Shown: positions 42,380 to 51,773 of the stretch, piece after piece
How the letters are laid out: every line of letters starts with the position of its first letter
How positions within the stretch are numbered: the stretch's first letter is position 1
Origin: Actinopolymorpha sp. NPDC004070
GTDB taxonomy: Bacteria; Actinomycetota; Actinomycetes; Propionibacteriales; Actinopolymorphaceae
DNA length: 64,000 nucleotides
Direction of reading: 5' to 3'
NCBI RefSeq assembly: GCF_040610475.1
Contig: NZ_JBEXMJ010000005.1
Location: 272,223 to 336,222 of the forward strand
Notes under the pieces: model-generated
What the model was told of the DNA's origin: nothing
Database searches by the model: none
Seen by the model: only the letters and a program-made list of their open reading frames with translations
Program-made: the position numbers and the translations under genes

Positions 42380-43063
42380 CTAGCCCTCGAACTTGTAGCC
42401 CAGCCCGCGCACCGTCACCAGGTGACGTGGGTTTCCGGGGTCCGGCTCGATCTTGGCCCGCAGCCGCTTGACGTGCACGTCCAGCGTCTTGGTGTCACCC
42501 ACGTAGTCCGCGCCCCACACCCGGTCGATCAGCTGCCCCCGGGTCAGCACCCGGCCGGTGTTGCGCAGGAACATCTCCAGCAGCTCGAACTCCTTCAGCG
42601 GCAGGCGAACGTCGTCGCCGCTCACCGACACCACGTGGCGTTCGACGTCCATCCGGACCGGCCCGCCCTCCAGCGTGGCCTGGACGACCTCGCCCGTCGG
42701 CTCGGTGCCGCGGCGCAGCACCGCACGGATCCGGGCGACGAGCTCACGGGGGCTGTAGGGCTTGGTGACGTAGTCGTCGGCACCCAGCTCCAGGCCCACC
42801 ACCTTGTCGATCTCGGTGTCCTTCGCGGTCACCATGATGACCGGGACGTTGGATGTACGGCGAAGCTCGCGGCAGACCTCGGTGCCGGACAGCCCGGGCA
42901 ACATGAGGTCGAGCAACACGATGTCGGCGCCGCCGCGTTCGAACTCCTCCAGCGCGACGGTGCCGGTGGCCGCCAGCGCGACCTCGAACCCCTCCTTGCG
43001 GAGCACGTACGACAGCGCGTCGCTGTAGCTTTCCTCGTCCTCCACGACGAGCACACGGGTCAC
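42380..43063 (-). CDS. regX3: OmpR-family response regulator RegX3
   Basis: A 227-residue regulator. The receiver domain has VLVVEDEES, phospho-acceptor Asp in VLLDLMLPG, Thr in MVTAKD and KP in DDYVTKPYSPREL; the C-terminal winged helix has LPLKEFELLEMFLRN and VHVKRLRAKIE. The GTG at 43063 follows GAAGGAGG and overlaps the senX3 stop by 4 nt (GTGA). With SenX3 it should govern the phosphate-starvation response. Confidence 0.93.
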   Translation of the reverse strand: MTRVLVVEDEESYSDALSYVLRKEGFEVALAATGTVALEEFERGGADIVLLDLMLPGLSGTEVCRELRRTSNVPVIMVTAKDTEIDKVVGLELGADDYVTKPYSPRELVARIRAVLRRGTEPTGEVVQATLEGGPVRMDVERHVVSVSGDDVRLPLKEFELLEMFLRNTGRVLTRGQLIDRVWGADYVGDTKTLDVHVKRLRAKIEPDPGNPRHLVTVRGLGYKFEG

Positions 43064-44385
43064 CGGGTTGCCTCCTTCGGGCGGCGTACGCCACTCGCGT
43101 CCGCCGGCATGGCGGGTCTGGTTGCGGGTCTGGTCGTGGGGTTGTGCTGCTCGGGGCCGGGAAGCTCGGCCGGGCCGGGAAGGCGGACCGAGCCGATCTC
43201 GCGGACGGGCGCGGAGGACTCCGCGGGGTCCGGACGCAGCGGCAGCAGGAGGGTGAAGGTCGAGCCCTCCCCCTCCACGCTCCACACGTCGACCGCCCCG
43301 CCGTGGCTGGCCGCCACGTGCTTGACGATGGACAGGCCGAGTCCGGTGCCGCCGGTCTGCCGGCTGCGGGCGCGGTCCACCCGGTAGAAGCGTTCGAAGA
43401 CCCGCTCCAGCTCCTTCTCCGGGATCCCGACGCCCTGGTCGGAGACCGCGATCTCGACCATCGGGCCGAACCCCGGACCGAAACCGTCCATGGTGGCCGC
43501 GGGCCGCCGGCGTACGTCGACCACCACGCGGGTGTACTCGGGGCTGTACGTCACGGCGTTCTCGACCAGGTTGCCGAGCGCGATGATCAGCTGCTGGGCG
43601 CTTCCGGTCACGCTGAGGCCGGTGTCCCCGGCCCGGACCAGCGTGACCTGCTTGGTCTGCGCGTCCACCCGGGACCGGTCCAGCGCGCCGTCGACCACCA
43701 GGTCCAGCTCGACCGCCGCGGCCTCCTCCACCGGGTCGTCGGCCTGGACGCGGGACAGCTCGATGATCTGCTGCACCAGCCGGGTCAGCCGGTCGCTCTC
43801 GACCTGCATCCGGCCGGCGAACCGCTGGACCGCCTCGGGGTCGTCCGCGGCGTGCTGGACCGCCTCGGCCAGCAGGACCAGGGCCCCGATCGGGGTCTTC
43901 AGCTCGTGGCTGACGTTGGCGACGAAATCACGCCGGATGGTGTCGATCCGGCGTTCCTTGGTGCGGTCCTCGACCAGCACCAGGATCAGCTGGCTGCCCA
44001 GCGGGGCGACCCGGGCGAAAACGGACAGGGTGTCCTGGCCGAAGCGGCTGCGGGGAAGCTCCAGGTCGCACTGCCGGATCTCACCGTCGCGGCGCACCTC
44101 GCGCACGAGTTCGAGGAGGTCCTCGACCACGATCCGGCTGCCGCGGACCAGCCCGAACGACCGGGCCGGGGCGCTGGCCTGGCGTACCTCGTCGTGGGGA
44201 CCGACGACCACGGCGGCCGAGCGCAGCACGGCGAGGACCTTCGCCACGTCGGGGGGTACGGCCGGCTCCGGCTCGTCCGGCGCCCTGGTCTGGGCGCCTT
44301 CGCTCAACCGGAAGGCGAGGACCGCGACCGCGCCGATGGCGAGGCCGACCAGGCCGCTGAGGGTCGCGGCGAGCGTCGCTTCCAC
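43060..44385 (-). CDS. senX3: Phosphate-responsive sensor histidine kinase SenX3
   Basis: A 441-residue kinase. One N-terminal hydrophobic segment (about 7-26), a PAS-like region (about 45-140), the H-box DFVANVSHELKTPIGAL, then N-box NLVENAVTYSP, G1 DQGVGIPE and G2 GGTGLGLSIVKH. A proline-rich tail is unusual. SenX3-type kinases sense phosphate transport status through PhoU. Start GTG 44385 is leaderless-like, 6 nt after TACCAT. Confidence 0.92.
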   Translation of the reverse strand: MEATLAATLSGLVGLAIGAVAVLAFRLSEGAQTRAPDEPEPAVPPDVAKVLAVLRSAAVVVGPHDEVRQASAPARSFGLVRGSRIVVEDLLELVREVRRDGEIRQCDLELPRSRFGQDTLSVFARVAPLGSQLILVLVEDRTKERRIDTIRRDFVANVSHELKTPIGALVLLAEAVQHAADDPEAVQRFAGRMQVESDRLTRLVQQIIELSRVQADDPVEEAAAVELDLVVDGALDRSRVDAQTKQVTLVRAGDTGLSVTGSAQQLIIALGNLVENAVTYSPEYTRVVVDVRRRPAATMDGFGPGFGPMVEIAVSDQGVGIPEKELERVFERFYRVDRARSRQTGGTGLGLSIVKHVAASHGGAVDVWSVEGEGSTFTLLLPLRPDPAESSAPVREIGSVRLPGPAELPGPEQHNPTTRPATRPAMPADASGVRRPKEATR

Positions 44386-44391
44386 GCCCCG

Positions 44392-44397
44392 ATGGTA
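44392..44397 (-). promoter_or_regulatory. -10 box of leaderless senX3
   Basis: TACCAT on the minus strand, 6 nt before the GTG. Confidence 0.55.
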
Positions 44398-44458
44398 AGC
44401 CGACGTTCCCAGCGAAAGCCCTCGTCGGGGGCGGTGATCCGCACAGCCGACAGCCAGA

Positions 44459-44470
44459 GTTCACCCGTTG
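44459..44470 (+). promoter_or_regulatory. Candidate PHO box
   Basis: GTTCACCCGTTG resembles the GTTCACCC-type repeat unit bound by PhoP/RegX3 proteins. It lies in the 134-nt divergent region between senX3 and phoU. A following unit is degenerate. Confidence 0.5.
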
Positions 44471-44506
44471 TTTGGCCGCGTACTCCGCCTCGTCACCTGA
44501 ATCACC

Positions 44507-44512
44507 TACGGT
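44507..44512 (+). promoter_or_regulatory. -10 box of leaderless phoU
   Basis: TACGGT, 7 nt before the phoU ATG. Confidence 0.6.
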
Positions 44513-44519
44513 GTTCGCT

Positions 44520-45173
44520 ATGCGAGACGCGTTTCACGAGCAGCTTCAGCATCTGACCGACCGCATGGTCGAAATGGCCAACCTGGTGGAGGTCGCCGTC
44601 CGGGAGGGGACTGGCGCCCTGCTGGAGGCCGACGCCCGGCGGGCAGAGCGGGTGATCGCCGCGGATGCCCAGATCGACCGTTTGCAGTCACTGGTCGAGG
44701 AACGCACGTTCGAGCAGCTTGCCCTGCAACAGCCGGTTGCCAGTGACCTGCGCGCCCTGGTGGCCGCGCTGCGGATGGTGGCCGACCTGGAGCGGATGGG
44801 CGACCTCGCCGAGCACGTCGCCAAGATCGCCCGGATGCGCTACCCCGAGTGTGCGATCCCGGCCGAGCTTCACGACACGATCGCCGAGATGGGCTCGGTG
44901 GCGGAGCGCATGGTGCACAAGGTCGCGCAGACCGTGGCGTCCTCCGACGTCACCCAGGCGGTCGACCTGGTGGCCGAGGACGACCAGATGGACCGGCTGC
45001 GGCGGTCGCTGTTCCACATCGTGCTGGACAAGGACTGGTCGCACGGGGTCGAGGCCGCGATCGACATCGCCCTGCTGGGCCGCTACTACGAACGCATCGC
45101 CGACCACGCGGTCTCCATGGCCCGCCGGGTGATCTACCTCGTGACCGGAGACGTACCGGTCCGTTCGTCCTGA
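44520..45173 (+). CDS. phoU: Phosphate signalling protein PhoU
   Basis: A 217-residue protein of two three-helix bundles with the PhoU metal-binding pattern (ALRMVADLERMGDLAEHVAKIA; ALLGRYYERIADHAVSMARR). It links the phosphate transporter to SenX3 and represses the pho regulon when phosphate is ample. Divergent from senX3. The start ATG 44520 has no ribosome-binding site and is probably leaderless. Confidence 0.94.
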   Translation: MRDAFHEQLQHLTDRMVEMANLVEVAVREGTGALLEADARRAERVIAADAQIDRLQSLVEERTFEQLALQQPVASDLRALVAALRMVADLERMGDLAEHVAKIARMRYPECAIPAELHDTIAEMGSVAERMVHKVAQTVASSDVTQAVDLVAEDDQMDRLRRSLFHIVLDKDWSHGVEAAIDIALLGRYYERIADHAVSMARRVIYLVTGDVPVRSS

Positions 45174-45220
45174 CGAGTGGCCTGACGGGTGGCCTGACGG
45201 GTTGCCTGACAGGGTCCTGA
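45171..45220 (+). repeat. In-frame tandem stop repeat after phoU
   Basis: The phoU stop TGA (45171) recurs in frame at 45183, 45195 and 45207, exactly every 12 nt (unit TGACGGGTGGCC), then at 45218 out of frame. This looks like tandem duplication of a stop-containing 12-mer. Confidence 0.8.
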
Positions 45221-45245
45221 CAGGTCCGGGCGTCCGCCGAACGTG

Positions 45246-45281
45246 ACCGGGGCCGGTGTCGAATCCGACACCGGCCCCGGT
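45246..45281. terminator. Bidirectional terminator between phoU and the ABC exporter
   Basis: Perfect 16-bp stem (45246-45261 with 45266-45281), AATC loop, followed by TTCTT on the plus strand. Lies between two convergent genes. Confidence 0.85.
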
Positions 45282-45297
45282 TTCTTCGTTGCCCTCG

Positions 45298-48200
45298 CTA
45301 CTGCGCCGAGGCGACCCGGGCGGCCTGGAACTGCTCGGCGGTCTGGTCGGCGACCACCTGCCCGTCGTGCACGGTGACGATCCGGTCCACCCACCGCAGC
45401 GTCTGCGGCCGGTGCGCGATCACGATGGTCGTCCGGCCGGCAGCGACCTTCGCCATCGCCTGCTCGACCCGGCGCTCACTCTGCAGGTCCAGATGTGAGG
45501 TTGCCTCGTCGAGCACCAGGATCCGCGGGTCCATCACCAGCGCCCTTGCCAGGCAGAGCAACTGCCGCTGTCCCGCCGACAACGACCGGCCGCGCTCCTG
45601 CACCTCGTGCAGGTAACCACCGTCCAGCCCGGCGATGAAGTCGTGCGCGCCCACCGCGCGGGCGGCCTGCTCCACCATCTCGTCGGTGACGTCCGGGATG
45701 CCGTAGGCGATGTTGTCCCGGATCGTGCGCGAGAACAGGAACGGTTCCTGGGGGACGTAACCGATCGACTGCCGGAACTTCTCCGGGTCGAACCCTGTCA
45801 CCGGCGCACCGTCAATCTCGACCTGCCCGCCGGTGGCGTCGTAGAACCTCGTTATCACCTTGGCGATCGTGGACTTCCCGGCACCTGTCTGCCCCACGAA
45901 CGCCACCCGTTCACCCGCGTCGACCCGCAGGTTGGCCTCGCGCAAGGCGGGCTTGCGGGTGCCGTTGTACTGCAGCGTGACGTCGCGCAGCTCGATGTCG
46001 CCGCGCAGCGTGCCGACGTCGGTGGGTTCGGCCGGCGTGGGGACGCTGACCTCCTCCGCCAGCAGGGCCGCGATCCGGGTGACGCCGGTGCGGGCCCGCT
46101 GGTAGATGTCGAAGACCGTCGCCATCTGCTGGATCGGCGCGAATGCCAGGGCGAGGTAGAGCAGGAACGGCACCAGCTCGGCGACCCGCAGCTGCCCCGT
46201 CTCCACCAGGTGCCAGCCGACCAGCAGCGTGGTGGCAACAGTGAGCCCGGCGAGCAGTTCGATGAACGCGACGTACATCGCGGTCGCGCGGTTGCTCGTC
46301 CGCCGGGCGACGAACTGCCGGTCGGCAAGGCCGCGGAAGTACGTCTGGTTGGCGTGCTCGCGCTGGAACGCCTGGGTGACCGGCAGCACCGCGAGGGTCT
46401 CGTGCAGGTAGGTGTTCAGCGCGGAGTTGAGCTCGCGTGCCTCCTCGTACGCGGGACCCACCACCCGGCGGTACCAGATCGTGGCCACCGTCGCCGGCGG
46501 GACGACCGCCAGGACCACCAGTGCGAGGGTCGGGTTGAGCACCAGCAGCACCGCCGTCATGCCGGTGAACGTGACGATCGCGACCAGGGCGTTGGTGAGC
46601 CCGGCCTGGATCAGCTCCGCCACCGCGTTGACGTCGGAGGTGAGCCGGGTCATGATCCGCCCCGCGTGGGTGCGGTCGTAGTAGTCCATGCCGAGCCGCT
46701 GCAGATGGGCGAACAGCCTTATCCGCAAGGCGTACAGGATGCGCTCGGTGGTACGCGCGGTGACGAACGTGGTGGCCCAGACGTCGCTCCAGTCGATCAG
46801 CGCCACCAGCCCGAACACCGCACAGGTCACCAGCAGCATGCCCAGCGACCGGCTGCCCAGAGCCTGCTCCAGGCCGTTCTGCACCAGCAACGGGCCGGCC
46901 AGCACCGCCAGCGCGTCCACCAGCAGCAACGCCAGACCGAGCAGGATCCCCCAGCGCTGCGGCCGCAGCATCCTGGTGAACCTGAACCGCTCGTGCCGGT
47001 TCGACTCCCGCTCGACGTCGACAGCGGTCTCGTCGGCGGCCGGACGCAGCGCGGCCAGCGCGGACAGCAGCTCCGGCGACACCGGGTCGCCGACCCTTGC
47101 CCGCAACGGGTTCACCGCCGTCTGCGACGGCTCCCACGCCTCGGGTGTCACGGCCGAGGCGGCCTGCGCGCCGTCGCCGGCGCCTTCACCGTCCTCGGCG
47201 CCCTTGGTGTCTGCCAGCTCCGACATCAGCGCCTGGTACAGCTCCGACCGGACCAGCAACTCCTCGTGGGTGCCCTGGTCGACCACCCGCCCGCCGTCCA
47301 CGAGGACCACCCGGTCGGCCAGCGCGACGGTGGACTCGCGGTAGGCCACGACGATCACGGTGCGGCCGTCGACGACCTCGCGCATCGCGTCCAGGATGCG
47401 CCGCTCGACCTGCACGTCCACCGCCGACGTCGCGTCGTCCAGGACGAGCACGTCCGCGTCGGCCACCAGCGCCCGGGCCAGCGCGATCCGCTGCCGCTGC
47501 CCGCCGGACAGGCCTAGGCCCTCCTGCCCGACCTCGGTGTCGTACCCCTCGGGGAGGTTGGTCACGAAGTCGTGGATGGCGGCGATCTTCGCCATCGCGA
47601 CAACCTCGTCGTCGGTGGCGTCCGCGCGGCCGTAGGCGATGTTGTCCCGGATCGAACCGGACAGCAGCATCGCCTCGTCGAAGACCACACTGACCCGTCG
47701 GCGCAGGTCCGGCAGCGGAAGTTCTCGTACGTCCACACCGTCCAGCAGCACCCGGCCCGAGCTCACGTCACGCAGCCGGGACACCAGCTGCAGTGCCGAG
47801 GACTTGCCGGACCCGGTTGGCCCGACGATCGCCACGGTCTCACCGGGCAGGACGTCCAGGCTGAACCCGTCCAGCGCCTCCGGCCCGTCGGGGTAGGAGA
47901 ACGACACGTCGTCGAAGGTCACGAACGCACCGCGCTCGGCGTTGCCGCCGGTCCTGTCGGTCCCGGGCCGCGCCGTCGCGGGTCGGGCCTCGGCCGGGTC
48001 GGCGGCCGCGGGACGGGCCGCCTCGTCGCGCACCTCGGGCTGGACGGCGAACACCTCGGCGATCCGCTCGGTGCCCGACCGCGCCCGCGGGAGCAGCGTG
48101 AGCACCATTGCCAGCAGCCGGGCCGAGCCGTTCAGGTCGGCCAGGTAGGCGAGGAACGCGAAGAACGTGCCGACGGTCAGGTGGCCGTTCAGGGCGAGCC

Positions 48201-49080
48201 AGCCACCGAACAGCAGCACCAGCACCTGGCCGGCGAGCGGCGACGCCTGCAGCGTGGCGAGCAGCGGCGAGCGTTCGCGCACCGCACGCACCCGCGAGCG
48301 GAACAGGACCGTCAGCGACTCCACGAACCGGCCGAGCTCGGCCCGCTCCTGGCCGAACCCCTTCACCACCCGCACGCCGGTGATCGCCTCCTCGGCGACC
48401 GTGGTCATGTCCGCCTCACGTTGCTGGGCGTCCCAGGACGCGGCGTACACCCGCATGTGCAGCCGGCGGGTGACGGTCACCAGCACCACGAGAACGCCGC
48501 ACAACACCAACGCCAGCAGAGGTGACAACGTGGCCATGATGCACAGGGCCAAGGTCACCTGCAGGACGGTGCCGAGCACCGGCGGCAGCAGACCGACGGC
48601 CTGTTGGATCAGCACCAGGTCGGAGTTGACCCGGGCGACCAGCTGCCCGCTCTGCATTCGCTCGTGCGCGGCGGCGTCCAGATGCTGCAGGTGTGCGTAG
48701 AGGTCGTCGCGGATGTCGTTCTGGACGTGGATGCTCAGTCGGCCGCCCGTCTCTCGCCACAGACCGCTGGCGCAGGCCCGGAGTGCGACGACACCGACCA
48801 GGGCGAGCACCCAGGGAAGCACCGGCTTGGTCCGCGCCACGATCGCGTCGTCGACCACGATCTTCTGCAGCAGCGGCGCGCTGACCAGCGCCGCGGTCCA
48901 TGCCGTCGCCGCGACCAGCGATGTCACCAGCGCGCGGCGATGACGGCCGAGGTAGGGCGCCAGCCACCGCAACCAGCCCTTGACAGGATCAGGCTGCACC
49001 GGGCCGGGCGTACCTCCCTTGTGGACAAGGGTTTTCGGGACCACCGGCTGGCGAGCCACCGACACCGACGAGGTCAGCAT
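45298..49080 (-). CDS. Fused ABC exporter with one degenerate ATP site
   Basis: A protein of about 1260 residues made of two complete half-exporters (membrane-NBD-membrane-NBD), a layout seen in the mycobacterial multidrug exporter Rv0194. Numbering from ATG 49080: NBD1 has intact Walker A GPTGSGKS (420-427) and LSGGQ (524-528), but the Q-loop Gln is Asp (VFDEA), the catalytic Glu is Asp (VLVLDD) and the switch His is Tyr (VVAYRES, Y580). NBD2 has Gln (YVPQEP), Glu (VLDEATS) and His (VIAHRPQ) but signature LSAGQ. One site is therefore catalytic and the other degenerate, as in heterodimeric exporters. The start is uncertain: GTG 49170, ATG 49080 or GTG 48999 (after AAGGGAGGT). Confidence 0.9.
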   Translation of the reverse strand: MLTSSVSVARQPVVPKTLVHKGGTPGPVQPDPVKGWLRWLAPYLGRHRRALVTSLVAATAWTAALVSAPLLQKIVVDDAIVARTKPVLPWVLALVGVVALRACASGLWRETGGRLSIHVQNDIRDDLYAHLQHLDAAAHERMQSGQLVARVNSDLVLIQQAVGLLPPVLGTVLQVTLALCIMATLSPLLALVLCGVLVVLVTVTRRLHMRVYAASWDAQQREADMTTVAEEAITGVRVVKGFGQERAELGRFVESLTVLFRSRVRAVRERSPLLATLQASPLAGQVLVLLFGGWLALNGHLTVGTFFAFLAYLADLNGSARLLAMVLTLLPRARSGTERIAEVFAVQPEVRDEAARPAAADPAEARPATARPGTDRTGGNAERGAFVTFDDVSFSYPDGPEALDGFSLDVLPGETVAIVGPTGSGKSSALQLVSRLRDVSSGRVLLDGVDVRELPLPDLRRRVSVVFDEAMLLSGSIRDNIAYGRADATDDEVVAMAKIAAIHDFVTNLPEGYDTEVGQEGLGLSGGQRQRIALARALVADADVLVLDDATSAVDVQVERRILDAMREVVDGRTVIVVAYRESTVALADRVVLVDGGRVVDQGTHEELLVRSELYQALMSELADTKGAEDGEGAGDGAQAASAVTPEAWEPSQTAVNPLRARVGDPVSPELLSALAALRPAADETAVDVERESNRHERFRFTRMLRPQRWGILLGLALLLVDALAVLAGPLLVQNGLEQALGSRSLGMLLVTCAVFGLVALIDWSDVWATTFVTARTTERILYALRIRLFAHLQRLGMDYYDRTHAGRIMTRLTSDVNAVAELIQAGLTNALVAIVTFTGMTAVLLVLNPTLALVVLAVVPPATVATIWYRRVVGPAYEEARELNSALNTYLHETLAVLPVTQAFQREHANQTYFRGLADRQFVARRTSNRATAMYVAFIELLAGLTVATTLLVGWHLVETGQLRVAELVPFLLYLALAFAPIQQMATVFDIYQRARTGVTRIAALLAEEVSVPTPAEPTDVGTLRGDIELRDVTLQYNGTRKPALREANLRVDAGERVAFVGQTGAGKSTIAKVITRFYDATGGQVEIDGAPVTGFDPEKFRQSIGYVPQEPFLFSRTIRDNIAYGIPDVTDEMVEQAARAVGAHDFIAGLDGGYLHEVQERGRSLSAGQRQLLCLARALVMDPRILVLDEATSHLDLQSERRVEQAMAKVAAGRTTIVIAHRPQTLRWVDRIVTVHDGQVVADQTAEQFQAARVASAQ

Positions 49081-49923
49081 GGGGGTGGACAGCGCTGCCG
49101 AACGGCCGGAACGTGGCGTGGGCAGGACAGGTCTGGTCCGAGCCCCGGCCCGGGACCCAAGAGAAAACACGATTGGTCTTTTCCCGCCGACGGCGGAACG
49201 TCGGAAGTCACATCACAACAGGGCCGGCATGGTCGGGCACCTCGTCCGCCGACGGCGAGGTGATCGCGATCTCGAGCAGGTGCGGGAGAGGAAGTCGCGG
49301 ACTCCATGGCAGGCAACAGACCGCGCGCGGGATCCTCAGGGCACATCCCGGACACGCCACGGCACACCAGTCGGGTGCGCACGGCAGGGCCAGGCGCGAC
49401 GGTCGGCCACCAGCCGCAACGCGGCAGGCGTCAGCTCGTCTCGCGGGTCCGGGTTGTGGAAACGATCCCACTCAGGTGGCTACAGCTCGCCACAGGGTCC
49501 GGCGTTCCCTCTCCACACGAGTGCTCTCAGGCGCCCGTGCCGAGGGTCCCTGTCACAAGAGAATGGACGGGAAGAAGTACGCGGGAACGTGCGGGTGATA
49601 GCGCCGCACTGTGGGTCGGTAGGGAAGGATCTTGCGAAGCGTCCGATGTGACGCTGACATGGCGCGCACGCACCTCAACTGCTGCTGTGGGTTGGCCAGG
49701 AAGAGAAGGAAGCAGGCTTCGTCGTCTGCGAATGGCAAAAGGCTAACCGGGGCGTGCGAAACTCGCGACCGCTTTCCACATCATGGACGCGACGTGACCT
49801 CGCCACGCCTTGGGTCACCCGGAACTGTCAACGCCCCGGTACCGTCCGCGGTTACGTCGGACCGGCAGCTTTGTCGTACCTTTTTTCACGGCCGGTCCGC
49901 GGGCGTGCGTGTGAGCCGAGTGA
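49081..49923. other. 843-nt gap between ABC exporter and gpm
   Basis: Open frames occur on both strands but I cannot support any as a gene. The left part may encode an N-terminal extension of the exporter (GTG 49170). A short frame from ATG 49659 begins with MARTHLNCCCG but precedes no suitable target. A weak stem (49860-49866 with 49891-49897) lies downstream of gpm and could help end its transcript. Confidence 0.4.
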
Positions 49924-50682
49924 TCAGCGGCGGCCCTGGTTCTTGACCGCCTCGATCGCGGCGGCGGCCGCGGCCGGGTCGAGGTACTCCCCGCCCACCT
50001 TGCTCGGCCGCATCTGCTCGTCGAGCTCGTACAGAAGCGGTACGCCGGTCGGGATGTTCAGCCCCACGACGGCCTCGTCGCTCATCCCGTCCAGGTGCTT
50101 GACCAGGGCACGAATGGAGTTGCCGTGCGCGGCCACCAGGACCGTCGACCCACGGCGCAGGTCGGGGATGATCGCGTCGTACCAGTACGGCAGCATCCGC
50201 TCGACCACGTCGGCCAGACATTCGGTGCGGGGCAGGATTTCCGGCGGAAGGTCGGCGTAGCGGGCGTCACCTGCCTGGGAGAACTCCGAGGCGTCCTCGA
50301 TCGGCGGGGGCGGCGTGTTGTACGACCGCCGCCAGATCATGAACTGCTCCTCGCCGAACTGGTCCAGTGTCTGCTTCTTGTCCTTGCCCTGCAGCGCGCC
50401 ATAGTGCCGCTCGTTGAGCCGCCAGCTGCGGCGGACCGGGAGCCAGTGGCGGTCGCAGGTGTCCAGCGCGATCTCGGCGGTGCGGATCGCCCGGCGCAGC
50501 ACGGAGGTGTGCACGACGTCGGGCAGCAGGGCACGCTCGCGTAGGAGCTCCCCGCCGCGGCGGGCCTCCGCCTCACCGGTCGCGGACAGGTTGACGTCCA
50601 CCCAGCCGGTGAAGAGGTTCTTGGCGTTCCACTCGCTCTCGCCGTGGCGGAGGAGGACAAGTCGGTACGGCTCTGCGCTCAT
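49924..50682 (-). CDS. gpmA: 2,3-bisphosphoglycerate-dependent phosphoglycerate mutase
   Basis: A 252-residue histidine-phosphatase-fold glycolytic enzyme. The phospho-His motif is [18 protein letters not shown] (His about 14), with [12 protein letters not shown] and the second His in [11 protein letters not shown]. The ATG at 50682 gives the expected start. Position next to senX3/regX3, ybjN and mshA matches the M. tuberculosis gpm1 neighbourhood. Confidence 0.95.
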   Translation of the reverse strand: MSAEPYRLVLLRHGESEWNAKNLFTGWVDVNLSATGEAEARRGGELLRERALLPDVVHTSVLRRAIRTAEIALDTCDRHWLPVRRSWRLNERHYGALQGKDKKQTLDQFGEEQFMIWRRSYNTPPPPIEDASEFSQAGDARYADLPPEILPRTECLADVVERMLPYWYDAIIPDLRRGSTVLVAAHGNSIRALVKHLDGMSDEAVVGLNIPTGVPLLYELDEQMRPSKVGGEYLDPAAAAAAIEAVKNQGRR

Positions 50683-50744
50683 GCGCCCGACTTTACCGAC
50701 GCTTCCTGGGCGGCCCGCACCCCGGAACGGTTGACTGGGTCGGC

Positions 50745-51194
50745 GTGACCGTTCTCTCACTCCCCGAAGACCCCGAGGCGCTCCTCCAATTGGGCCGCGA
50801 ACTGCTCGCCGCCCAGGTGTTCAGCTCGCTGCTGGAGGCCCGGCTGGACGCCTTCCGGCCGGGCCTGGCCGAGCTCTCCCTTCCGCTCGGTCCCCACCTG
50901 CTGCAGCAGTACGGCCACGCCCACGGCGGCGTGGTCAGCTACCTCGCCGACAACGCCATGACCTTCGCCGGTGGCTCGGTGCTCGGCCCGGCGGTGACCA
51001 CCGTCGGGTTCTCGATCAACTACCTCCGACCGGCGCAGGGCGAGCGACTGGCCGCAGAGGCGATAGTGGTCAGCGGCGGGCGGCGGCTCGCGGTGGTGCG
51101 CTGCGACGTGTCGGCCCACGACGAGGCCGGCAGGTCGACCCTGTGCGCGGTTGCCCAGGGAACGATCGCCACGATCGACCGGCCGAGCAGCTGA
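50745..51194 (+). CDS. PaaI-type hotdog thioesterase
   Basis: A 149-residue hotdog-fold protein with [20 protein letters not shown] (His-Gly-Gly followed by the Asp of the long helix), typical of PaaI-like acyl-CoA thioesterases. GTG start at 50745, 62 nt divergent from gpm. Substrate unknown. Confidence 0.85.
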   Translation: MTVLSLPEDPEALLQLGRELLAAQVFSSLLEARLDAFRPGLAELSLPLGPHLLQQYGHAHGGVVSYLADNAMTFAGGSVLGPAVTTVGFSINYLRPAQGERLAAEAIVVSGGRRLAVVRCDVSAHDEAGRSTLCAVAQGTIATIDRPSS

Positions 51195-51225
51195 GACCCC
51201 GCACCCGGGACCCGCGTCGCCGGGC

Positions 51226-51717
51226 CTACTCGTCGTCTGGAATCAGATGGCGGAACGCCGCCAGGTTGGCTGTCGACTCACCCCGCGAGGTACGCCATTT
51301 CCACTCGCGGCGGATCGCGCCGGCGAAGCCGAGTTCGAGCAACTGGTTGAACGAGGAGTCGGCCGCGTCCAGGACAGTGCCGAGAATCCGGTCGATCTCC
51401 GCCGGCGTGACCGCTGTCAAGGCCACCTTGCCGGTGAGGTGGATGTCGCCCAGGTGGTCGACGGCGAACGCCACGCCGTACAACCGCAGGTTACGTTCGA
51501 GCAGGTAGCGGTAGACGCCCTCGTGGTTCTCGTCCGGGTGACGGGCGACGAACGCGTGCACGGTCACCGCCTGCTCGCCGACGTTCAGCACACACGTGGT
51601 GCGCAGCTTGTGTTCGCCGGGCAGCTGCACCACGAAGGAGCCGGGGCGCGGCTCCTCGGCGTCGACGCCCACGTCGGCGAGGGTGGCCCGGATCACGGCG
51701 GCGGGATCGTCACTCAC
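51226..51717 (-). CDS. YbjN-domain protein
   Basis: A 163-residue protein of the YbjN/type III secretion chaperone-like fold, conserved beside mshA in actinobacteria (Rv0487 position). The features are a beta-rich core (TTCVLNVGEQAVTVHAFVAR, YRYLLERNLRLYGVAFAVD) and a C-terminal helical part. GTG 51717 lies 6 nt after TACGGT, so it is probably leaderless. Its cellular role is unclear. Confidence 0.85.
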   Translation of the reverse strand: MSDDPAAVIRATLADVGVDAEEPRPGSFVVQLPGEHKLRTTCVLNVGEQAVTVHAFVARHPDENHEGVYRYLLERNLRLYGVAFAVDHLGDIHLTGKVALTAVTPAEIDRILGTVLDAADSSFNQLLELGFAGAIRREWKWRTSRGESTANLAAFRHLIPDDE

Positions 51718-51723
51718 CCGCCC

Positions 51724-51729
51724 ACCGTA
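51724..51729 (-). promoter_or_regulatory. -10 box of leaderless ybjN
   Basis: TACGGT on the minus strand, 6 nt before the GTG. Confidence 0.6.
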
Positions 51730-51773
51730 GCCGTGGCGGGCTGGGCGGGATCCCGCCGACGCGACGGTACCGA

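Noticed and set aside
45907-49263. Long plus-strand frames rich in Arg/Val/Gly opposite the ABC exporter
   Set aside because: Shadow frames of a high-GC gene; the minus-strand reading has complete ABC motifs.
49659-49946. Short plus-strand frame starting MARTHLNCCCG, reminiscent of cysteine-attenuation leader peptides
   Set aside because: No sulfur or cysteine gene lies downstream on that strand; the next gene (gpm) is convergent. The frame has no clear ribosome-binding site.
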